Assembly (NCBI GenBank): GCA_003538495.1
Contig: DPSD01000286.1
Span: 1 to 14,929 of the forward strand
DNA from: Accumulibacter sp.
Lineage (GTDB): Bacteria > Pseudomonadota > Gammaproteobacteria > Burkholderiales > Rhodocyclaceae
Direction: 5' to 3'
Length of the DNA: 14,929 nucleotides
The notes under the pieces were generated by a model. That model had not been told where the DNA came from. It did no database searches and saw only the letters and a list, made by a program, of their open reading frames with translations. Positions within the stretch are counted from its first letter, which is position 1. The number at the start of each line of letters is the position of its first letter. The translations under genes and the position numbers were made by a program. Positions 7,308-13,685 of the stretch are shown in pieces.

Positions 7308-7335
7308 TAGTCGTGCGAAGAGCCGGCTTCTTACA
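7308..7335 (-). promoter_or_regulatory. Candidate ECF-sigma promoter of the buf operon (P1)
   Basis: On the minus strand TGTAAG (7335-7330) is followed after 13 bases by GCACGACT (7316-7309). This looks like an ECF promoter, with an AA-containing -35 and a CGAC-type -10. The inferred leader to bufA is about 105 bases. The same pattern recurs at 7629-7656 and more weakly at 7927-7954. Assignment to the sigma factor at 2911 is by context only. Confidence 0.45.
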
Positions 7336-7533
7336 CGCAAGCGCTCTGCTGGTGCGGGCCTCGGCGACTTCCACCCGGCCGGAGCATTGCCGGATCGGTC
7401 GGAGCAGCCCTTGCAGGCGCCGGTCGAACGGCACTTGTCGCCGCCGAGTGGCTGGCTGGGGGAGCTGAGGGGTTGAGGGGCGGGACAGCACCACGCCTGC
7501 GGGCGCTGGCGGCGACGTGCTGGCCATTGCGCA

Positions 7534-7557
7534 AGACCCGGTCAAACAGCCGGGTCT
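7534..7557. repeat. 8-bp inverted repeat with 8-base loop
   Basis: AGACCCGG at 7534-7541 is perfectly complementary to CCGGGTCT at 7550-7557, with loop TCAAACAG. It would form a compact GC-rich hairpin on either strand. No T-run follows on either side, so an intrinsic terminator is unlikely. It lies between the two promoter-like elements upstream of bufA. Confidence 0.5.
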
Positions 7558-7628
7558 GGTCACGGACTCGCGTAGCGGCAAGCGATCTCCAAGCGGAGAA
7601 TGCCGTGTCGGCCAGCGCCATGCAGCAG

Positions 7629-7656
7629 AGTCGGACGAACGCCGCATTTCCTTACA
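7629..7656 (-). promoter_or_regulatory. Second ECF-like promoter element upstream of buf operon (P2)
   Basis: Minus-strand TGTAAG (7656-7651) is followed after 14 bases by GTCCGACT (7636-7629). It is the best-looking of three similar elements and shares the TTCG..CGACT core with the one at 7308-7335. No gene starts close downstream; bufA lies about 430 bases away. It may give a long leader or an unannotated small RNA. Confidence 0.35.
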
Positions 7657-7712
7657 GTCAAATCAACTTTTTCTTGCCACCATGAGTCCGGGGAACGGGC
7701 GGCGCGGTCGCT

Positions 7713-7892
7713 TCACGATGCTTTCCTGGCGAGCGGATAGCCAAGCGCCGTCAAGACCGCGCCGGCAAGCATCAGCGCGATGTGCAACGGCTCAAGCCGG
7801 TCGAGCACCAGACACGAAACCAGGCTACCGGAGAGGATCGACGAGCCAATCCGGGCCAGCGTATCGAGCAGGAAGCGCAATGCCGTATTCAT
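7713..7892 (-). CDS. Small membrane protein of 59 residues, function unknown
   Basis: The ATG at 7892 has a GAGG ribosome site 8 bases upstream and opens a 59-residue frame. It begins MNTALRFLLDTLARIGSSIL, has hydrophobic stretches at about 16-29 and 34-48 (HIALMLAGAVLTALGY), and ends in a basic PLARKAS tail. This two-helix hairpin layout and the natural residue mix make it a believable gene, though I cannot name its family. It points the same way as the buf operon but is over 500 bases upstream of bufA. A TGTAAG element at 7927-7954 could be its promoter and would place it in the same sigma regulon. That is inference. A longer in-frame start at 7937 lacks a ribosome site. Confidence 0.6.
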   Translation of the reverse strand: MNTALRFLLDTLARIGSSILSGSLVSCLVLDRLEPLHIALMLAGAVLTALGYPLARKAS

Positions 7893-7926
7893 TGGAAACC
7901 TCGACGCGCTGCAGTTGATGGGTCTT

Positions 7927-7954
7927 GGTCCGCCCACCGTGCGTCGTTCTTACA
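7927..7954 (-). promoter_or_regulatory. Weak ECF-like promoter element before the small membrane protein gene (P3)
   Basis: Minus-strand TGTAAGAA (starting at 7954) is identical over 8 bases to the element before bufA. Fourteen bases after TGTAAG stands GGCGGACC, which matches GTCCGACT at 5 of 8 positions. The ATG at 7892 is about 35 bases downstream. The -10 match is poor, so this is tentative. Confidence 0.25.
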
Positions 7955-8160
7955 CTCGGGAAATGCGGAGTGGCCCGCGGGGGCGCCAAGCACCGTCACC
8001 GGGAGCAAACCGCGCTTGGCGCGCAACGCCAGCATCCAGTGGCCAAACGCGCCACGGCCGGCACGGCCGCAAACTCGACGACCGCGCATCCCAAGCGCAG
8101 GAATGTCTTCCGCGCGTCGCTGTGGCAAGATGTCAGCTTCATCGCGGCAGCCGCCGGGGA
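7955..8160. other. Unexplained stretch upstream of hsdR
   Basis: No gene was recognised. Frames open on both strands have no family resemblance and no good ribosome sites. The region between the small membrane protein gene and hsdR, where hsdM would sit in some type I loci, contains no hsdM remnant that I can see. Confidence 0.4.
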
Positions 8161-8198
8161 GCGCTGCGATACGGCACGCGTGCCAGTGGCCGCAGCGC
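8161..8198. repeat. Nested palindrome upstream of hsdR
   Basis: Outer arms GCGCTGCG (8161-8168) and CGCAGCGC (8191-8198) are perfect complements. They enclose the perfect 12-bp palindrome GGCACGCGTGCC at 8173-8184. It lies 43 bases before a short leader frame and about 110 before hsdR. It could be an operator or an RNA hairpin. No T-run follows. Confidence 0.5.
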
Positions 8199-8240
8199 CT
8201 GCGGCGCACCAGGAAGAACCAGAACAGGGAGTCTGAAGCG

Positions 8241-8303
8241 ATGTTCCTGCTACCGTCGCTGCCATTGGCGGCAATTGGCGCGATTGACGCCAGCGCGCCA
8301 TAG
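8241..8303 (+). CDS. Possible 20-codon leader peptide before hsdR
   Basis: An ATG at 8241 with AGGGAG nine bases before it opens a 20-codon frame (starting MFLLPSLPLAAIG) that ends with TAG at 8301-8303, five bases before the hsdR ATG. hsdR itself has no visible ribosome site, so ribosomes finishing this leader could re-initiate on hsdR. The peptide is hydrophobic and resembles no family I know. It may be fortuitous. Confidence 0.3.
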   Translation: MFLLPSLPLAAIGAIDASAP

Positions 8304-8308
8304 CCGCC

Positions 8309-11131
8309 ATGCCCGCCACCGAGCAACTCGCCCGCGAGCGCATCGAACAACTGCTGACCGCCGCCGGCTGGTCAGTCCAGAACGTCGCCGCGGCCCACAT
8401 CGGCGCCGGGCGCGGTGTGGCGCTGCGCGAGTTCCCGCTCGAAGCCGGGCACGGCTTTGCCGACTACGTGCTCTACCTCGACGGCAAGGCCGCCGGCGTC
8501 ATCGAAGCCAAGAAGCAGGGAGCGACGCTCACCGGCGTCGAGATCCAGTCGGCGCGCTACGCACAGGGCTTGCCGCGCGGCCTGCCGGCATGGCGACGGC
8601 CGCTGCCTTTCATCTTCGAATCGACCGGCGCCGAAACGCACTTCAGCAACGGCCTCGACCCCGAACCACGCGCGCGCAACGTCTTCGCCTTCCATCGGCC
8701 CGAAACGCTGATCGAGTGGCTGCAGGCGCTGCCGCGAACGCCGGTCTTCACCACCGGCAGCGGCACGCACGCCACCCAGCGCGTCGAGTTCGCGCCGGCC
8801 ACCTTCCTGGCCCGCGTCCGCGCCATGCCCGAGCTGCTCACGGAGTGGGGGTACGGGGGCGACGGCGTCAGCAAGCAGCAACTGTGGCCGGCGCAGATCA
8901 CCGCGATCCACAACCTGGAGCGCTCGCTGGCCGCCAACAAGCCGCGCGCGCTGATCCAGATGGCGACCGGCAGCGGCAAGACCTTCACCGCGATCAGCTT
9001 CATCTACCGGCTGATCAAGTTCGCCGGCGCGCGCCGCGTGCTGTTCCTGGTTGACCGCGGCAACCTCGGCCGCCAGGCCAAAAAGGAGTTCGACCAGTAC
9101 GTCTCGCCGGTCAATAACTTCAAGTTCGGCGAGGAATACATCGTCCAGCACCTCGTCAGCAACCGCCTGGACACCACCGCCCGCGTCTGTATCGCCACCA
9201 TCCAGCGCATGTACTCGATGCTCAAGGGCCGCGAACTCGCCGTGGACGACGAAGAGCAGAGCACCGCCGGCATCGACGCCCTCTTCCGCCAACCCGAGCC
9301 GATCGACTACAACCCGGCGATCCCGATCGAGACCTTCGACATCATCGTTACCGACGAAGCGCACCGCTCGATCTATAACCTGTGGCGGCAGGTGCTCGAA
9401 TATTTCGACGCCACTCTCATCGGCCTCACCGCGACGCCCAACAAGCAGACCTTCGGCTTCTTCAACCAGAACCTGGTGATGGAATACGGCCACGAGCAGG
9501 CGGTGGCCGACGGCGTCAACGTCAACTATGACGTCTATCGCATTCGCACCGAAGTCAGCGAAGCCGGCGCCAGGGTCGAAGCCGGCTACTGGCTGGAAGT
9601 GCGCGACAAGACCACCCGCGCCCGCCGCGACTGGCAGCTCGACGACGACTTCGAGTACGAGCCGGCCGAACTCGACCGCAGCGTGCAGACGCCCGACCAG
9701 ATCCGCACCATCGCCCGCACCCTGCGCGACAACTGGCAGCGCGACCTCTTTCCGCAGCGCAGTGAGCTGCCCAAGACGCTGGTCTTCGCCAAGGACGACA
9801 ACCACGCCGAGGCGATCGTCGAAATCCTTCGCCAGGAGTTCGGCCGCGGCAACGATTTCGCGCAGAAGATCACCTACCGCAGCACCGGCGACACGCCGGA
9901 AAACCTGATCCGTGCCTTCCGCAGCAGCTACTACCCACGCATCGCCGTCACCGTCGACATGATCGCCACCGGCACCGACATCAAGCCGGTCGAGATCGTC
10001 GTCTTCATGCGCAGCGTCAAGAGCCGCAGCTTCTTCGAACAGATGAAGGGCCGTGGCGTGCGCATCGTCAGCGACGACGACCTGCGTGGCGTCAACCCCG
10101 GCGAGCATGCGCACAAGGACCGCTTCGTGATCGTCGACTGCGTCGGCGTCTGCGAGCGCGACAAGACCGACTCGCGGCCGATGGACCAGAAGAAGTCGGT
10201 GCCGTTGAGCGCGCTGCTGCAGGCCGTCAGCCTGGGCAACGTCGAACCCGAAGTGCTCTCCAGCGTCGCGCTGCGCCTGTCGCGCCTGGAAGCACGACTC
10301 AGCGACGCCGAACGCGCCAGGGTGCGCAGTGCCGCCGACGGCGTCGAACTGAAGGAACTGTCGCGCGCCATCGTGCAGGCGCTCAACCCGAGCAGCGACC
10401 GCTCGCCGCAGGAGGCCGAAGACGCACTGCGCCAGGCGGTCAAGCCGCTCGCCAAGCCGCAACTGCGCGAGCTGCTGCTAAGCCTCAAGGCGCAGAAGGA
10501 ACTGGTGATCGACATCGTCACCCAGGACCGCCTGCTCGGCGCCGAGTACTCCGACGCTGCACGCGAGCGCGCGCAGGGCATCGTGCAGAGCTTCGAGGCC
10601 TTCATCGCCGAACACCGGGACGAGATCACCGCGCTACAGATTCTCTACAACCGCCCGACCCGCGCACCGCTCAGCTTCGCCGACCTGCAGGCGCTCGCCG
10701 ACACCCTGCAGGCGCCGCCACAGCTATGGACCGAAAGCCAGCTCTGGCAGGCCTACGCCGCGCTCGACAAGTCCAGCGGAGGAAAGAGAGTGCGCGGCGC
10801 CAGCCAGCGGCGCATCCTCACCGACCTCGTCTCGCTGGTGCGCTACGCCATGCACCAGGAGAACGAACTGGTGCCCTACCCCGAGCGCGTCGCCGCCAAC
10901 TTCCGGGCGTGGATGACGCAGCAGGAAGCGGCAGGTAAAGGCTTCACGAGCGAGCAGCGCTGGTGGCTGGAGAAAATGGCCGAGCACATCGCGTCCAACC
11001 TCGGAATAGAGGCGGAAGACTTCAGCTACGCGCCGTTCGACCAGCGGGGCGGGCTGGGGCGGGTGCATCGGGTTTTTGGGGCGGAATTGCCGACGGTGAT
11101 TGAAGACTTGAACAGGGAGTTGGCGGCGTGA
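8309..11131 (+). CDS. hsdR: Type I restriction enzyme HsdR subunit (endonuclease and translocase)
   Basis: HsdR is the motor and nuclease of type I restriction complexes (HsdR2M2S). The 940-residue protein is intact. An N-terminal PD-(D/E)xK nuclease shows D52 and E66-x-K68 (VIEAKK). The helicase core follows with motif I MATGSGKT (218-225), DEAH (349-352), TATP (374-377), motif V ATGTD near 552 and motif VI KGRGVR near 580. The C-terminal third fits the EcoEI-type R C-terminal domain, suggesting the EcoAI/EcoEI (type IB) group. The ATG at 8309 lacks a ribosome site; a short upstream frame may deliver ribosomes. The stop overlaps the hsdS GTG as GTGA. It needs HsdM and HsdS for target recognition and modification, and intact hsdM is not in the window. 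Confidence 0.95.
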   Translation: MPATEQLARERIEQLLTAAGWSVQNVAAAHIGAGRGVALREFPLEAGHGFADYVLYLDGKAAGVIEAKKQGATLTGVEIQSARYAQGLPRGLPAWRRPLPFIFESTGAETHFSNGLDPEPRARNVFAFHRPETLIEWLQALPRTPVFTTGSGTHATQRVEFAPATFLARVRAMPELLTEWGYGGDGVSKQQLWPAQITAIHNLERSLAANKPRALIQMATGSGKTFTAISFIYRLIKFAGARRVLFLVDRGNLGRQAKKEFDQYVSPVNNFKFGEEYIVQHLVSNRLDTTARVCIATIQRMYSMLKGRELAVDDEEQSTAGIDALFRQPEPIDYNPAIPIETFDIIVTDEAHRSIYNLWRQVLEYFDATLIGLTATPNKQTFGFFNQNLVMEYGHEQAVADGVNVNYDVYRIRTEVSEAGARVEAGYWLEVRDKTTRARRDWQLDDDFEYEPAELDRSVQTPDQIRTIARTLRDNWQRDLFPQRSELPKTLVFAKDDNHAEAIVEILRQEFGRGNDFAQKITYRSTGDTPENLIRAFRSSYYPRIAVTVDMIATGTDIKPVEIVVFMRSVKSRSFFEQMKGRGVRIVSDDDLRGVNPGEHAHKDRFVIVDCVGVCERDKTDSRPMDQKKSVPLSALLQAVSLGNVEPEVLSSVALRLSRLEARLSDAERARVRSAADGVELKELSRAIVQALNPSSDRSPQEAEDALRQAVKPLAKPQLRELLLSLKAQKELVIDIVTQDRLLGAEYSDAARERAQGIVQSFEAFIAEHRDEITALQILYNRPTRAPLSFADLQALADTLQAPPQLWTESQLWQAYAALDKSSGGKRVRGASQRRILTDLVSLVRYAMHQENELVPYPERVAANFRAWMTQQEAAGKGFTSEQRWWLEKMAEHIASNLGIEAEDFSYAPFDQRGGLGRVHRVFGAELPTVIEDLNRELAA

Positions 11132-12570
11132 GCGCGAACGCAACCGTCGCTCGATGGGAGGCACGCAGGCTTCGCGATGCGGTGACAAAACTGGTCGACG
11201 GTTCGCACAACCCACCTCCAAAGCAGGGCGACGGGCGCCCAATGCTGAGTGCCCGCAACGTCGATAATGGGCAGATCAACTTTGGCGAGTATCGGTTGAT
11301 CAGCAACGACGCCTTTGCGACTGAGCATGCGCGTACTCGTGTTGCTCCGGGCGACGTGCTACTTACGATCGTCGGAACAATTGGTCGCTCAGCCGTGGTA
11401 CCCGAAGGCCACGAGCCTTTCGCGCTACAGCGGAGCGTCGCAGTTCTGACAGCGAACGACGATCTGTTGCCGAAGTTTCTCGCCTACCAGTTGCAGTCAC
11501 CCAAGGTTCAGCGCCACTTTGAAAGTCATGCGAGAGGCACTGCACAAAAAGGCGTGTACCTGAAGACGCTGGGCGAGACTCCGATCTTGGTGCCGCCCGT
11601 TAGCGTGCAGACGAACATCATCGCCGAAATCGAAAAGCAGTTCTCCCGCCTCGACGAAGCCGTCGCCAACCTCAAGCGCGTCAAGGCCAATCTCAAACGC
11701 TACAAGGCCGCCATGCTCAAGGCAGCCGTCGAAGGCCGCCTCGTCCCCAGCGAAGCCGAACTCGCCAAGCGCGAAGGTCGCGCCTACGAAACTGGCACCG
11801 AGCTCTTGGAACGTATCCTCGACACGCGCCGAAGCAAGCGAAACGGAACAGGTGATTACACACACCCCGATTGGACGGAAACCGTGCGCCCTCCACAGCT
11901 ACCGGAAGGTTGGTCGACCTGCGGCATCGCTCAAATCGTCTCAGCAGGCCGGGATGCCCTCAAGACCGGTCCCTTTGGGACTCTGCTGAAGAAACATGAA
12001 CACCGAAGCAGCGGAGTTCCTGTACTTGGAATCGAGAATATCTGCTCGATGCGATTCATACGCAAAACCAAGATCTCAATTACCTTCGAGAAGGCCAGGC
12101 AACTCAATGACTATGCAGCTCAACCCGGAGATGTCCTCGTATCGCGGTCTGGCACCGTCGGGGAAGTCTGTGTTGTCCCCAATGACCATGGCGAAGCAAG
12201 AATATCGACAAACCTGCTCCGGGTACGACTCGCAAGCAATGGGATGCTCCCAGAGTTCTTGGTGTTACTGTTCAACGGGTCGCCTTTTGTGCTCGACCAA
12301 GTCGCCCAACTTTGCAAAGGAAGCACACGCGATTTCTTGAATCAGGGGATCCTGAAACGACTGAGCTTCGTCGTACCCCCACTCGCTGAGCAACACCGCA
12401 TCGTCGCCGAAGTCGACCGCCGCCTGTCGATCGTGCGCGAAGTCGAGTCCGAGGTCGATGCCAACCTCAAGCGCGCGCAGGCACTGCGGCAGGCGGTGCT
12501 GGCGCGGGCGTTCGCCCCGCCGGGAGCGACTTGCGCGGGCCAGAGCGAGCACGCGGCCGCCACCGCGTAA
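11128..12570 (+). CDS. hsdS: Type I restriction-modification specificity subunit HsdS
   Basis: HsdS sets the DNA target of the type I complex. The 480-residue protein has two target-recognition domains (about 10-158 and 260-412), each ended by a conserved helical spacer. The first spacer holds QTNIIAEIEKQFSRLDEAV and the Lys-rich NLKRVKANLKRYKAA at about 160-206; the second holds AEQHRIVAEVDRRLS and a similar helix near 415-460. A GTG at 11128, overlapping the hsdR stop, is the start. The DNA coding the recognition domains, above all 11850-12370, is visibly richer in A+T than the spacers and flanks, as expected when recognition domains are exchanged by recombination. The last ~15 residues are a variable tail. 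Confidence 0.94.
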   Translation: MSANATVARWEARRLRDAVTKLVDGSHNPPPKQGDGRPMLSARNVDNGQINFGEYRLISNDAFATEHARTRVAPGDVLLTIVGTIGRSAVVPEGHEPFALQRSVAVLTANDDLLPKFLAYQLQSPKVQRHFESHARGTAQKGVYLKTLGETPILVPPVSVQTNIIAEIEKQFSRLDEAVANLKRVKANLKRYKAAMLKAAVEGRLVPSEAELAKREGRAYETGTELLERILDTRRSKRNGTGDYTHPDWTETVRPPQLPEGWSTCGIAQIVSAGRDALKTGPFGTLLKKHEHRSSGVPVLGIENICSMRFIRKTKISITFEKARQLNDYAAQPGDVLVSRSGTVGEVCVVPNDHGEARISTNLLRVRLASNGMLPEFLVLLFNGSPFVLDQVAQLCKGSTRDFLNQGILKRLSFVVPPLAEQHRIVAEVDRRLSIVREVESEVDANLKRAQALRQAVLARAFAPPGATCAGQSEHAAATA

Positions 12571-12600
12571 GCACGACTCGCGGGTGGCCGCGGTCGCAGC

Positions 12601-12640
12601 CTTTCTGCCTTTCTGCTTTTCTGCTTTTCTGCTAATCTGC
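12601..12640 (+). repeat. Five tandem 8-base units upstream of the antitoxin gene
   Basis: CTTTCTGC occurs twice, TTTTCTGC twice and TAATCTGC once, in register from 12601 to 12640, ending 4 bases before the ATG at 12645. The last unit contains TAATCT, a plausible -10 box (12633-12638) that would place transcription start at or next to the ATG. No ribosome site is visible between. It may be an operator for the AbrB-type antitoxin, a promoter, or a length-variable tract. Confidence 0.6.
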
Positions 12641-12644
12641 AGCC

Positions 12645-12893
12645 ATGAAAGCCACCGTCACCATCACCAGCCGTGGCGTCGTGACGTTGCCGGCCAAGCT
12701 GCGCCAGGCGCTCGGCCTGAAGGCCGATGATCAGTTGATCGCCGAGACGACGCCCGAGGGACTGCTCCTGCGCCCGGCGGTCACGCTGCCGGTCGAGATC
12801 TACACGCCCGAACGCGAGCGCGAGTTCGACGAGGCCGAGGCCGAACTGGCGCAACTGCTCGCCAGCCGGCCCGCACCGCCGGCCAGGCGCTGA
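12645..12893 (+). CDS. AbrB/SpoVT-type antitoxin (VapB-like)
   Basis: The 82-residue protein starts with a swapped-hairpin AbrB DNA-binding domain: KATVTITSRGVVTLPAKLRQALGLKADDQL at residues 2-31. This is followed by a linker and an acidic helix (about 46-69, EREREFDEAEAELAQLL) that would bind the toxin. It is 12 bases upstream of a PIN-domain gene, the standard antitoxin-toxin order. Such antitoxins usually repress their own promoter, and the tandem repeat just upstream is a candidate operator. No Shine-Dalgarno sequence precedes the ATG. The pair is embedded in the restriction operon between hsdS and the hsdM remnant. Confidence 0.87.
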   Translation: MKATVTITSRGVVTLPAKLRQALGLKADDQLIAETTPEGLLLRPAVTLPVEIYTPEREREFDEAEAELAQLLASRPAPPARR

Positions 12894-12905
12894 AGCACCG
12901 CAGCG

Positions 12906-13316
12906 ATGCGCGTGTTCCTCGATGCCAACATCCTGTTCTCCGCCGCCAAGTCCGACGGTGCCGTGCGCGCAATGCTGCAGTTGCTCGTCGATCGCGGCCA
13001 TGACTGCCAAGCCGACGCCTATGTTGTCGCCGAGGCACGGCGCAACCTGACTGCCAAGGGCCCGGAGGCACTCGACGTGCTCGATACACTGCTGGCGGAT
13101 CTGCAAATCGCCGCAGCAGCGCCCGCCGCCGAGCAGCGCGGGGAGCTGGACTGGCTACCCGAGAAGGACCGTCCGGTGCTCGCCGCGGCGATCCGGCTCG
13201 GCTGCGAAGTGCTCGTCACCGGCGATCGCACGCATTTCGGCCCGGGCTACGGGCGGCGTTTCGCTGGCGTCACCATCCATTCGCCGCGCACACTCACCGA
13301 GCACATCCTTGCCTGA
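12906..13316 (+). CDS. PIN-domain toxin ribonuclease (VapC-like)
   Basis: The 136-residue protein has the four acidic residues of a PIN nuclease: D6 (VFLDANILFSA), E43 (VVAEARRN), D88 (PEKDRPVLAAA) and D107 (LVTGDRTHFG). VapC-type toxins cleave RNA, commonly tRNA or rRNA, and are neutralised by the adjacent antitoxin. The ATG at 12906 lies 12 bases after the antitoxin stop. The gene ends 3 bases before the start of the hsdM remnant, so it belongs to the same transcript. All active-site residues are kept, so the toxin is probably functional. The RNA target cannot be read from the sequence. Confidence 0.88.
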   Translation: MRVFLDANILFSAAKSDGAVRAMLQLLVDRGHDCQADAYVVAEARRNLTAKGPEALDVLDTLLADLQIAAAAPAAEQRGELDWLPEKDRPVLAAAIRLGCEVLVTGDRTHFGPGYGRRFAGVTIHSPRTLTEHILA

Positions 13317-13319
13317 TCG

Positions 13320-13685
13320 ATGAACACATCCACCCTCGCCCAGAAGCTCTGGAACTACGGCAAGGTCCTGCGCGACGGCGGCAAGAGCTTCGGCGACTGC
13401 GACGAGCAGCGCACCTACGCGTTTCTTGCTAACGCTTTTCCCAGGTTCGATCCGGGGTTTGCGGACGACAACCGGCCCCCGCGACACAGGCAGCCGAGCC
13501 GCGGACCATGCGCCGGTCCAACGCCTCTACCGAGCCACCGCGACAGGACGTTCAGCCGTTACTGCCGTGGGATTCGGGCGATCAGCCGCCCGAAAAGCTC
13601 TGCTGAGCATCACGACGGCATGAGAAAAAGCGCCTTTCAATACCGAGAAGATGGCGTTCGTTTGTCCACCGGAGTGTGCGCATGA
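13320..13685 (+). pseudogene. hsdM: Remnant of hsdM (type I DNA methyltransferase), only the N-terminus kept
   Basis: The frame begins MNTSTLAQKLWNYGKVLRDG and continues SFGDCDEQRTY, closely matching the conserved HsdM N-terminus (MNTSTL-QKLWN--NVLRDDG-SYGDY-EQLTY). The match ends near residue 37, about position 13430. The rest of an HsdM (usually ~480-500 residues), including the SAM-binding and NPPY motifs, is absent. The remaining ~84 codons stay open but look unlike any protein I know, and the frame stops at 13683-13685 in an ATGA overlap with the next gene. A large internal deletion, or replacement by foreign DNA, explains this best. The alternative is a new 121-residue protein with an HsdM-like first helix pair. 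It follows the toxin gene by 3 bases. Confidence 0.8.
13431..13681. other. Unrecognised filler between the hsdM remnant and the AlbA_2 gene
   Basis: These ~250 bases carry no hsdM homology that I can see. A different plus-strand frame is open from 13431 to 13606 and ends LLPWDSGDQPPEKLC, faintly like transposase C-termini. I cannot assign it, and I found no terminal inverted repeats. The end of the stretch holds GGAG at 13671-13674, the ribosome site of the next gene. Confidence 0.35.

Larger units (their letters stand above)
7336..7712. other. Non-coding stretch upstream of the buf operon
   Basis: Frames are open on both strands here only because of high GC, and none has a recognisable family, good ribosome site or convincing composition. 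The stretch holds a second promoter-like element (7629-7656) and a hairpin (7534-7557). A minus-strand frame contains a cysteine-rich [12 protein letters not shown] peptide near 7405-7440 in phase with bufA, but it has no start of its own. I saw no RNA gene. Confidence 0.4.

Noticed and set aside
7331..7647. Minus-strand frames just downstream of the second promoter-like element (ATG at 7647 and 7621)
   Set aside because: Arg/Pro/Ala-rich sequence without domain or ribosome site; typical of GC-rich non-coding DNA. I could not see a second bufA copy in any frame.
7889..8350. 153-codon minus-strand frame upstream of hsdR
   Set aside because: It starts inside hsdR, has no ribosome site or recognisable domain, and overlaps palindromic DNA.
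8372..10462. A 696-codon open frame on the minus strand
   Set aside because: It lies entirely antisense to hsdR, whose domains and motifs are continuous. The antisense product is low in complexity (Val, Ala, Asp, Leu rich), a usual effect of high GC3 codons.
13431..13470. GGTTCGATCC, resembling a tRNA T-loop
   Set aside because: The bases on each side do not form a T-stem, and no acceptor, D or anticodon arms are seen, so it is neither a tRNA nor a clear tRNA-derived attachment site.
13508..13606. Plus-strand frame ending LLPWDSGDQPPEKLC, faintly like an IS66-type transposase end
   Set aside because: The similarity covers only a few residues and there are no terminal repeats or other transposase motifs.
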